Below, piece by piece: positions 8,282 through 15,072 of a DNA stretch of 64,000 nucleotides. The number at the start of each line of letters is the position of its first letter. The stretch's first letter is position 1. The stretch is from Streptomyces sp. man185 (lineage in GTDB: Bacteria; Actinomycetota; Actinomycetes; Streptomycetales; Streptomycetaceae), in assembly GCA_002551355.1 (NCBI GenBank), contig NTHE01000010.1, forward strand, positions 62,001 to 126,000, given 5' to 3'. The notes below the pieces were generated by a model. That model worked only from the letters and a program-made list of their open reading frames with translations. It did not search any database and was not told the DNA's origin. The position numbers and the translations under genes were made by a program.

Positions 8282-9444
8282 CTCAGCTCCACGCGCACGC
8301 CCTCGCCGGGGGCGCTGTCCACGAACGCCCGGCCGCCCACGCCGCGCATCCGGGCGTACACGGAGCGGTCGAGCCCGATCCCGCCGGTGGCCGGCCGGGC
8401 GGGACCGCCCGACCTCTCCGGTCCGACCGATCCCTGCGATCCGATCGATCCCTGCGATGCGGCGGATCTCTTTGATCCGGCGGCTCCGGTGTCGAAGCCC
8501 CGGCCTCGGTCGACCACGGTGACGATCAGCCGGCCGGAGTCCCCGGCGGCGGTCAGGAAAGCGTGCCCCGTACCGGCGTGGCACCGGACGTTGTTGAGCG
8601 CCTCGGTCGCGGCCCGCGCCATGGCCAGCGCTATCTCCCCGGGCACGGCGGGCGGCTCGTGGAAGCGGGCGGTCACCCGCAGCCCGAGCGCTTCGGCGGC
8701 GCGTACGGATTCCTCCAGCGCGGCCCGCACCCCGGAGGCGGACTCACGGTCGTCCGCCTGCTCCACGAGCCTCCTGAGGTAGGCGGCCTCCCGCGCACAA
8801 CGCTCGCGCATCACCGAGGTGTTGGCGTCGACGCCACCGCGGGCGATGGCCGTCAGAGTGGCGAGAACGGTGTCGTGCAGGGCGTTGTGATGGGCGACGC
8901 GCTCCGCGAACCTGGCCCGCTGTGCCTCCGCGGCCAGCGTCCGCCGGTTGGCAGCGTCGACCTGCTCGCCCTGTCGGCAGAGGTACCAGGTGAGCACCCA
9001 GGAGACGACGGCGGAGAAGACCAGGGCGTTCAGATGGGCGCCGGTCACGGCGGCGTCCGCCTCGACCATGAGGTACCCGGCGAGATGCGTGGCCACCAGG
9101 AGCGCCACGGCGACGACGAGGAGCCGTGCCCCGAAGGCGACGGCGGCCATGGCCGACGCCGAACCGCCCAGGAGCATGACCCAGGCGATCGACTCCTGGG
9201 CGCGGGCCCCGCCCCACGCGTACGCGCCGAAGGGCAGCAGGCAGCCGATCACCAGGACGTCGAGCCCCACGGCCCACGGAACGAGCCGCCGGTGCCGGGC
9301 CGCCATGAACCAGATCAGAGCGGTGAACGCGATCGCGGCGCCCAGTGCCAGCCACGGGAACAGGCGGTCGCGCTGGTGCTGGGCGACCACGGCGCCTCCC
9401 GCGACCAGGTGGCTGCCGCGGTAGAGCGCGGTGGCGATGACCAT
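8269..9444 (-). CDS. Sensor histidine kinase with repeat-containing ATPase insert
   Basis: The 391-residue kinase has about five or six membrane segments (residues 28-155), a dimerisation region with His190 in ALHDTVLATLTAI, and an HATPase domain (N box EALNNVRCHA, GRGFDTG, GGIGLDRS). It is the NarX-like type that pairs with LuxR-type regulators. Between GRGFD and GGIGLD sits an unusual insert of about 30 residues (322-350) rich in Ser and Gly with the repeat SQGSIGSQGSV, encoded by a tandem DNA repeat at about 8419-8480. The start is placed at the ATG at 9444, since no good earlier start was found. It heads the leftward operon opposite lanL. Confidence 0.87.
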   Translation of the reverse strand: MVIATALYRGSHLVAGGAVVAQHQRDRLFPWLALGAAIAFTALIWFMAARHRRLVPWAVGLDVLVIGCLLPFGAYAWGGARAQESIAWVMLLGGSASAMAAVAFGARLLVVAVALLVATHLAGYLMVEADAAVTGAHLNALVFSAVVSWVLTWYLCRQGEQVDAANRRTLAAEAQRARFAERVAHHNALHDTVLATLTAIARGGVDANTSVMRERCAREAAYLRRLVEQADDRESASGVRAALEESVRAAEALGLRVTARFHEPPAVPGEIALAMARAATEALNNVRCHAGTGHAFLTAAGDSGRLIVTVVDRGRGFDTGAAGSKRSAASQGSIGSQGSVGPERSGGPARPATGGIGLDRSVYARMRGVGGRAFVDSAPGEGVRVELRWPG

Positions 9445-9810
9445 CGTCTTCCGGGCCCGGTGAAGCCCGGTTTCCGTTCTGTCGATCCGACGCCCCCCCC
9501 TTGATCGCAACCCCCCAGAACGGGTGGTGCACCGGCCCCTCGGCACACCGCTAACGTCACCCGTGGCGATCAGGGGATCGCTCGCGGCCACGATAGGCAC
9601 AGCTGACCGAGGACGGTCCGCGATTCCCGGACAACTCGGCAGATCTTTCGTTTCGCCGTGGCTGAAAGGCATATGACGGTTCATCACCCTGTGTCGCCGC
9701 CGCACTCCCGCCCACGGGCGCCGACGCCGCCCGGACAGTCCCGATCCACCCCGCATCGCACTGCACCGCATCGCACTGCACCGAACCGCGCCGGCCCGGA
9801 AGGATCGCCC
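9445..9810. promoter_or_regulatory. Divergent intergenic region between kinase operon and lanL operon
   Basis: This 366-base region separates the leftward kinase start from the rightward lanL start and must hold both promoters. It contains the 15-base tandem repeat at 9751-9790 and short homopolymeric C runs near 9490-9520. An in-frame ATG at 9673 or GTG at 9658 could extend LanL by about 50 Pro/His/Thr-rich residues, but the GTG at 9811 has the better ribosome binding site. No separate small gene was supported. This is the likely binding region of the adjacent response regulator. Confidence 0.55.
9751..9790. repeat. 15-base tandem repeat upstream of lanL
   Basis: Two perfect copies of CCGCATCGCACTGCA (9751-9765 and 9766-9780) are followed by a degenerate partial third copy. 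The array ends about 20 bases before the lanL GTG. Its period is a multiple of three like the other repeats of this locus, and it would be in frame if translation began further upstream. Confidence 0.85.
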
Positions 9811-12720
9811 GTGAGCACCGATCGCGACGCGCACGACAACGGCAGCTTCTTCGCGCTGGACGCCGGCCTGCTGCCCGGCATCGTCGAGGGGGTGCTGCAC
9901 CGGCGCGGCGCGACGCGATGGGCGGTCGAGCAGGGGGAGTTCTGGTGCTCGGTACGGCCGCGCGGACACCGGAGCGGCGAGCAGGGCTGGAAGCTGCACC
10001 TGTCGGCCACACCGCTCTCCGCGGCCCTGGTCCTGGCGGTGGCGGCCGACGTACTGGTCGAGGAAGGGGCCTCGTTCAAGTTCGCCGGAGCCCTGGACCG
10101 GGTCGCCCTGCTGACGGGCGGGCGCGCCGACCGCGGGGGCGGCGGCAAGTTCATCACGGTCTACCCCGACGACCCGGAGCTGTTCCGCCGCCTGGCCCGA
10201 CGGCTGCACGCGGCGACGCTGGGACTGCGCGGCCCGCGCATCCTGTCGGACCAGCCCTACGCCCCGGGCAGCCTCGTCCACTACCGCTACGGGGTGTTCG
10301 GCGGGGTCCGGACGACGACGAACGACGGGGACACGGACGTACGGCTGCGGAACCCCGGCGGGGGGCTGGAGAAGGACCGGCGTCAGGCCTGGGTGACCAC
10401 CCCCGCGTGGGCGCCGCCCGCGTTCCCGGGGACGGCGCCTTCAACGGGCACCGCGCCGGGCCCGTCCCAGGAGACGGCCGAGGCGCAGAAGCCGACGAAG
10501 AAGCCGACGAGGAAGCCGACGAGGAAGCCGACGAGGGAAACGACGAGCAAGCCCGCAAGGAAGTCCGTCCGCCTCAACGGCCGTTACGTGGTCGCCAAGG
10601 CGATCCGGCACGCCTTCAAGGGCGGGGTGTATCTCGCGACCGACGAGACCACCGGACGGCAGGTCGTGGTGAAGGAGGCGCGGGCGCACGTGGGCGTGCG
10701 CATGGACGGCACCGACCTCCAGGACACCCTGCGCCATGAGGCCGAGATGCTGGAGAAGCTGGCCCCACTGGGTTTCACCCCGGCCGGGATCGAGCTGTTC
10801 GCCCAGGGCGGCAACCTGTTCCTGGCCCAGGAGTTCGTGCCGGGGCGGACGCTGCGCGACCGGTTGGTGGAGCGCCCGGTGCAGGACCTCGCGGAGTTCC
10901 TGGCCCTGAGCCGGCAGATCGTCGACATCGTGGCGGCCGTCCACGGCACCGGCCATGTGCTGCGCGACCTCTCGCCGAACAACCTCATGGTCGACCCGGA
11001 GGGCCGGGTGCGGCTGATCGACGTCGAGTACGTGGCCCCCGAGGGCGTCCCGGTCCGCCGCGGCTACACCCCCGGCTACGTCGGCCCCGAGGTGTCCTCG
11101 CTGCAGGACTACGACTTCACGGCCCCCAGGTACGCGAGCGATCTCTACGGCCTCGGTGCGGTCCTGCTGCACCTGGCGACGGGCGTCGACATGCTCCTCG
11201 TACCCGACGACCGCCCGGTGGGCGACCGTACGGACGCGCTGATCGCTCTGGCGGTCGCCGATCACTCCTGGGCGGCCCCGCTCCTGCCTCTGCTCCTGGC
11301 CCTCTGCGCCCCTCTCCCCGAGGCGCGTTGGGAGCTGCCCCGGGTGCGGAAGGCGCTCGCGGAGCTGTCCGGAACCGGCCGCCGGTCCGCCGGCGGAGAG
11401 ACAGGAGGGGTGGGCGGCACGGTCGCGGACGCCGCCGGCAGGAGCGGCGTTTCGCGCCTCTGTGACAAGGAGGGCGAGCGGCTCATCGCCGACGGCGTCG
11501 CGTACCTGCTCCGCACCCGTCCCGGCAGCGGCGGGCACCTGTGGGACGTCAGCGCGTTCGGCGCGACCACCGACCCGCTGAACGTCCAGTACGGCTCGGC
11601 CGGGGTCCTCGCCGTGCTCACCCGGGCCGCGGCGGCGGGCGCGAGCCCCGACGTCCGGCAGGGGGTGGCGGAGCTGACGGAGTGGACGCGGCGGCGTCTC
11701 ACCGATCTCTCCGCCGGCCGGACGGCCGACGGAACGCTCCTGCCCGGGCTGCACTTCGGCCGATCCGGCACCGCCTGGGCGCTGCTCGACGCGGCACTGC
11801 TGCTGGGCGACGACACCGCCGCCGCCGAGGCGACCGCACTGGCGCGCGCGGTCCCCGTCGACTGGCCCAACCGGGACATCTGCCACGGGGCGGCCGGAGC
11901 CGGAATGGCCCAACTGCACTTCTGGCGCACGACCGGTGACCCGGCCTTCCGCGACCGGGCGGTCGACTGCGCCGAGGCGATCCTCGCGGCCGGCGAGGAG
12001 CACTCCGCCGGGGTGATCTGGCCCGTCCCGGCCGCCTTCGACTCGAACCTCGCAGGAGCCCGCCACTACGGGTTCGCCCACGGCATCGCGGGGATCGGCG
12101 CGTTCCTGCTGGCCGCCGGGGTGGCCGCGGAACGCGCGGACCTCGTCCGGGCGGCCCGCGCGGCGGGCGACACCCTGGTGAGGCTGGCCCGGGTCGGGAA
12201 CGGCCGGGCGGTCTGGCCGGCCGGGGACCGGGACGCCGACGGGCCGGTGGGGCAGACGCACTGGTGCAGCGGCTCCTCGGGCATCGGCACGTTCCTGATC
12301 CGGCTCTGGGCGGAGTCCGGCGACGAACGCCACCGGGAGGCGGCCGTGCTCGCGGCGGCCGGGGTAAGGGAGGCGATGTGGCTCTCCTCCCCCGCGGCCT
12401 GTCACGGGCTCGCCGGGAACGCGGAGTTCCTGCTCGACATGTCCGCCGTGCTCGACGGCCCCGACGACCCCCGATATCGCCACCAGGCAGGGGAGTTGGC
12501 CGCGTGCATCCGTACCCGTGCCGTACGGCGCGACGGCCTCCTGGTGGTGCCGGACGAGTCGCTGGAGGCGGTCACCGGCGGATACCAGACCGGCCTCGCC
12601 GGAACGGTGGGCATGCTGCTGCGGCTGCGCGACGGCGGCCCCCGGCTCTGGATGCCGGACGCCCCGAAGCTCTTCGCGCCCGCCGGACGGCACCCGCGCA
12701 CCGCGGTGGGTGTGCGATGA
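9811..12720 (+). CDS. lanL: Class IV lanthipeptide synthetase LanL
   Basis: The 969-residue enzyme should dehydrate Ser/Thr in LanA by phosphorylation and elimination and then form (methyl)lanthionine rings. Three domains are seen in order. The lyase domain (about 1-200) has WKLHLS with Lys61 and His63, and KFITVYP with Lys113. The kinase (about 255-530) has Lys288, LRDLSPNN with Asp386 and Asn391, and Asp404 in LIDVEY. The LanC-like cyclase (about 560-960) keeps HWCSGSS (Cys819) and ACHGLAGN (Cys864, His865), the zinc ligands expected for class IV and lost in class III, plus His692 in ICHGAAG. A Lys-rich KPTR repeat joins lyase and kinase (about 227-252). The GTG start follows GGAAGGA. The stop overlaps the peptidase gene (ATGA). 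Confidence 0.95.
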   Translation: MSTDRDAHDNGSFFALDAGLLPGIVEGVLHRRGATRWAVEQGEFWCSVRPRGHRSGEQGWKLHLSATPLSAALVLAVAADVLVEEGASFKFAGALDRVALLTGGRADRGGGGKFITVYPDDPELFRRLARRLHAATLGLRGPRILSDQPYAPGSLVHYRYGVFGGVRTTTNDGDTDVRLRNPGGGLEKDRRQAWVTTPAWAPPAFPGTAPSTGTAPGPSQETAEAQKPTKKPTRKPTRKPTRETTSKPARKSVRLNGRYVVAKAIRHAFKGGVYLATDETTGRQVVVKEARAHVGVRMDGTDLQDTLRHEAEMLEKLAPLGFTPAGIELFAQGGNLFLAQEFVPGRTLRDRLVERPVQDLAEFLALSRQIVDIVAAVHGTGHVLRDLSPNNLMVDPEGRVRLIDVEYVAPEGVPVRRGYTPGYVGPEVSSLQDYDFTAPRYASDLYGLGAVLLHLATGVDMLLVPDDRPVGDRTDALIALAVADHSWAAPLLPLLLALCAPLPEARWELPRVRKALAELSGTGRRSAGGETGGVGGTVADAAGRSGVSRLCDKEGERLIADGVAYLLRTRPGSGGHLWDVSAFGATTDPLNVQYGSAGVLAVLTRAAAAGASPDVRQGVAELTEWTRRRLTDLSAGRTADGTLLPGLHFGRSGTAWALLDAALLLGDDTAAAEATALARAVPVDWPNRDICHGAAGAGMAQLHFWRTTGDPAFRDRAVDCAEAILAAGEEHSAGVIWPVPAAFDSNLAGARHYGFAHGIAGIGAFLLAAGVAAERADLVRAARAAGDTLVRLARVGNGRAVWPAGDRDADGPVGQTHWCSGSSGIGTFLIRLWAESGDERHREAAVLAAAGVREAMWLSSPAACHGLAGNAEFLLDMSAVLDGPDDPRYRHQAGELAACIRTRAVRRDGLLVVPDESLEAVTGGYQTGLAGTVGMLLRLRDGGPRLWMPDAPKLFAPAGRHPRTAVGVR
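10489..10566. repeat. 12-base tandem repeat encoding KPT-K/R linker in LanL
   Basis: Copies of the 12-base unit AAGCCGACGARG encode KPTK and KPTR repeats between the lyase and kinase domains of LanL. The result is a strongly basic flexible linker. The repeat keeps the reading frame. Confidence 0.85.
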
Positions 12721-14756
12721 ACCGGCGGCCGGAACGCGTCAGCTTCCGCTTCTCGGCTCGGTCCCGTTTCGCCGCCTGCCTGGTGGGCGCGGCCGACGGC
12801 GGGCTGGCTCCGGGCTGGTGGGACCTCGACGGCACGAGACCCCCGTACGCCGGTGACACGCCCCACTACCGGGAGGGCGTTCCGGCGGAGACCACCGCCA
12901 CCCAGGTGCTGCCGACCGAGGACGGCGGACTGCTGCGGCTGCGCGGCGCGGCAGGCTCCGGCCGTCACCTGCTCCTGCTGTCCCACCCCGCGACCGCCGG
13001 GACCCTGGCCGCCGAGTCGCTGCCCATCGAATCCCTGGCCGCCGAGTCCCTGGACGCCAAGCCCTTGCCCATCGGGTCCCTGCCCGCCGAGCCCTTGCCC
13101 GCCGGGTCCCTGGCCGTCGAATCCCTGGCCGTCGAGGCGCGGGGCCTGCGCCTGGTGTCCGGCGGCCCGCGCGGCACGCTCGCGCTGGCGGTGGAGACCG
13201 CCCACGACGGCCGCACCCGGGTCTGGCGGGTCCGGCCCGCGCCGCTGCGGCTGAGCGACCCCGTGACCCTGCCGGGCCGGGTCACCGCCCTCCTGCCGCT
13301 GGACGGGACGGGCTGCCGCTACGCCACGGACCTCGAAGGACCGGAGGGGTACCGCCCCGTGTCCCTCGATCTCCGGGACGGGAGGTGGCATGCGCTCGCA
13401 TCGCCGGCGGGCGGCGGCCGCATCCACCGGCTGCTGCTCTCGGCACCGGCCTCGGGGCTGCTGCTGACGGCGAGCGACCCCGGCGACGGGCGGCTGCGGA
13501 TCGCCCGCGCCACCCTCGGCGACGGGGCCCGGCTCGACTTCCCGGAGCGGCTCAACTCCCTGGACGGCGCGGTCCTTCCGCTGGCCGCCGACCCGGCGGG
13601 CGAGCGGGTGGCGCTGCGCGTCTCCCGGGGCGCGCGGGCCCGCCTCTTCCTGTACGACGTGGCGGCGGACCGGCCCCGGCCCGCCGCGCTGCCGCCGGGC
13701 GCGTTCCATCCGGTCGCCGGCTGGAGCGCGGGCGGGCTGCGCGTCGTGTATGCGGCCCCGGACCACCCCGCCCACCTGGTCACCGTCCCGGACACCGCCA
13801 CGCGCGGCCCCTCGGACGACGCCACGTCCAGCGGCCCTGACGTCACACCCAAAGCCCATGGCCACAGCCGGTCTTCGCATGATGCGACCGAGTGGTTCGC
13901 CACCCCGTCGGGGCGGTTCGAGGCCGTCCGCCTGGGCGACCGGCGCACCGCGCCCACCGTCGTCGTCGCGCTGCACGGCGGCCCGGAGGACCACTGGACG
14001 CTCGGCTACGACCCGGTGCTGGCGCGCCTGTCGGAAGCGGGGGCGGCGGTGGTGGCCCCCAACCAGCGCGGCAGCACCGGCTACGGCCGGGCCCACGCGG
14101 AGGCGATCCACGGCGCGTGGGGCGTGCCCGACCTCGCGGACATCCGCTTCCTGGTCCGTACGCTCACGGAGCAACGCCCGCCGGACGCCGAACCGCCCGT
14201 GCTTCTCGGCACCAGTTACGGGGGCTTCCTCGCCCTGCTGGCGGTGTGCGCCGACCCGTACGCCTGGGCACGCTGCGCGGTGATCGCCCCGTTCCTGTCC
14301 GCGCGCGGACTGCGCGAGCGGTCGTCGCCCGCCGTGCGCGCGCTGATCGACCGGCACGGCCTGGGCGAACCGCCGGACGACGATCTCGGTCCCCGGGACG
14401 TCGAACGGCTGGCCCACCGCATCCGCGTACCGCTGCTCGCCCTGCACGGCTCCGACGACCCCGTCGTGCCGGTGGACGAGACGCGTCGGCTGCACCGGTC
14501 GCTGGCCGGAGCGGACGGCCCGGACCGCGCCCCCCACGACTGCCTCGACATCGCTGGAGCGGGCCACCACCCGCTCCAGGAGCGGGGCGGCGCGGAACTC
14601 ACCGACCGGCTGGTGAGCTTCCTGACGGCCGGATTCCCGGGCCGCCGCCGCACCCTCGCACCCTCTGAGCTCACGGTCGCCGACGCGGCCGTGCGACACC
14701 GCCGGCCCTCGGCGGTGTTCGGGCACATCCCTCACGACGAAAGGACCACACCATGA
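12717..14756 (+). CDS. S9-like (prolyl oligopeptidase-type) serine peptidase, candidate leader peptidase
   Basis: The 679-residue protein has a WD/propeller-like N-terminal half and a C-terminal alpha/beta-hydrolase domain of the S9 type. The likely triad is Ser500 in GTSYGGF, Asp581 in LHGSDDPVVP, and His617 in GAGHH. S9 enzymes remove leaders in some class III lanthipeptide pathways (FlaP and AplP, from memory), so it is a good candidate for LanA leader processing; it could instead degrade or inactivate the product. It starts inside the lanL stop (ATGA) and its own stop overlaps the lanA start in the same way. No signal peptide is seen. Residues about 96-141 are a five-residue repeat (ESLxx) not expected in the family. 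Confidence 0.85.
   Translation: MNRRPERVSFRFSARSRFAACLVGAADGGLAPGWWDLDGTRPPYAGDTPHYREGVPAETTATQVLPTEDGGLLRLRGAAGSGRHLLLLSHPATAGTLAAESLPIESLAAESLDAKPLPIGSLPAEPLPAGSLAVESLAVEARGLRLVSGGPRGTLALAVETAHDGRTRVWRVRPAPLRLSDPVTLPGRVTALLPLDGTGCRYATDLEGPEGYRPVSLDLRDGRWHALASPAGGGRIHRLLLSAPASGLLLTASDPGDGRLRIARATLGDGARLDFPERLNSLDGAVLPLAADPAGERVALRVSRGARARLFLYDVAADRPRPAALPPGAFHPVAGWSAGGLRVVYAAPDHPAHLVTVPDTATRGPSDDATSSGPDVTPKAHGHSRSSHDATEWFATPSGRFEAVRLGDRRTAPTVVVALHGGPEDHWTLGYDPVLARLSEAGAAVVAPNQRGSTGYGRAHAEAIHGAWGVPDLADIRFLVRTLTEQRPPDAEPPVLLGTSYGGFLALLAVCADPYAWARCAVIAPFLSARGLRERSSPAVRALIDRHGLGEPPDDDLGPRDVERLAHRIRVPLLALHGSDDPVVPVDETRRLHRSLAGADGPDRAPHDCLDIAGAGHHPLQERGGAELTDRLVSFLTAGFPGRRRTLAPSELTVADAAVRHRRPSAVFGHIPHDERTTP
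13003..13137. repeat. 15-base tandem repeat in the peptidase gene
   Basis: About nine degenerate copies of a 15-base unit resembling GCCGAGTCCCTGGCC encode a pentapeptide series such as AAESL, PIESL and AVESL. All copies keep the frame. The stretch sits in the propeller half of the peptidase and looks like an expanded minisatellite. Confidence 0.85.
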
Positions 14757-14884
14757 TCGACAACGCCATGACCGTCGACGTCGACGAGCTGCAGACCCTG
14801 GAGGGCGAGGAGTCCGTCGCCCTGGCCGGCTGCACCCGGACGTGTACCTGGACCTGCAGCATCACCAGCATCGAGCAGCAGTAG
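14753..14884 (+). CDS. lanA: Class IV lanthipeptide precursor LanA
   Basis: This 43-residue gene encodes the substrate of LanL. The leader is acidic and contains DELQTLEGEE at residues 11-20, resembling the leucine-rich helix (LQxL/LQxM) by which class III and IV synthetases bind precursors. The leader-core border is probably near VALAG (22-26). The likely core is CTRTCTWTCSITSIEQQ (27-43), with three Cys, six Thr/Ser and the repeat C-T-x-T. The ATG at 14753 overlaps the peptidase stop and is preceded by GAAAGGA seven bases upstream; an internal ATG at residue 6 is less likely. I believe it belongs to the group called ALQxL class IV lanthipeptides, but this is from memory. The peptide contains no proline. 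Confidence 0.9.
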   Translation: MIDNAMTVDVDELQTLEGEESVALAGCTRTCTWTCSITSIEQQ

Positions 14885-14889
14885 CAGCC

Positions 14890-14928
14890 GTGCGCCGGGC
14901 AGGCCCGCCCTGGGCCTGCCCGGCGCAC
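14890..14928 (+). terminator. Perfect 17-bp hairpin after lanA
   Basis: A perfect 17-bp stem (14890-14906 pairing with 14912-14928, arms starting GTGCGCCGGG and ending CCCGGCGCAC) with a five-base GCCCT loop begins five bases after the lanA stop. No T-tract follows, so it is better read as an attenuator or mRNA-stabilising 3' hairpin. It could keep lanA transcript above that of the downstream ABC genes. That role is inference from common RiPP operon design. Confidence 0.8.
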
Positions 14929-14938
14929 GCCGTGCCTC

Positions 14939-15018
14939 CCGTACGCACACCCACTCCCCGTACGCACAAACCCACTTGCCGTACCGCACACCCCCACTCC
15001 CCGTACGCCCCACTCACC
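14939..15018. repeat. Degenerate tandem repeat between lanA and ABC genes
   Basis: Four imperfect copies of a unit of about 20-24 bases built on CCCGTACGCACACCCACTC follow the hairpin. The region lacks a supported gene. It ends about 50 bases before the exporter start. CCGTACG in each copy may make it a protein-binding array, but it also fits the general repeat richness of this locus. Confidence 0.7.
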
Positions 15019-15072
15019 GCAATCCGTGCCCGTTCACCCCGGCGGATGCCACGGAGGGCCGGAAGGAGCGCG

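Noticed and set aside
9658..9810. Starting LanL at 9658 or 9673
   Set aside because: The extra 46-51 residues are Pro/His/Thr-rich repeats and the GTG at 9811 has the better ribosome binding site, though this is not fully settled.
8269..10281. Extending the kinase upstream to 10281
   Set aside because: The extra residues are low-complexity and overlap the lanL coding region and its promoter; the membrane segments begin just after 9444.
10441..12693. A 750-residue minus-strand frame opposite lanL
   Set aside because: It lacks motifs and follows the third-position GC pattern expected of a shadow; lanL has all catalytic motifs.
9811..12720. Calling the synthetase class III (LanKC)
   Set aside because: The cyclase domain keeps the zinc ligands (Cys819, Cys864, His865), which class III enzymes lack.
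13003..13137. Treating the repeat block as a CRISPR array
   Set aside because: The unit is 15 bases, contiguous without spacers and lies inside a coding frame.
14890..14928. Calling the hairpin after lanA a full rho-independent terminator
   Set aside because: No T-tract follows and the exporter genes downstream have no clear promoter, so partial attenuation is more likely.
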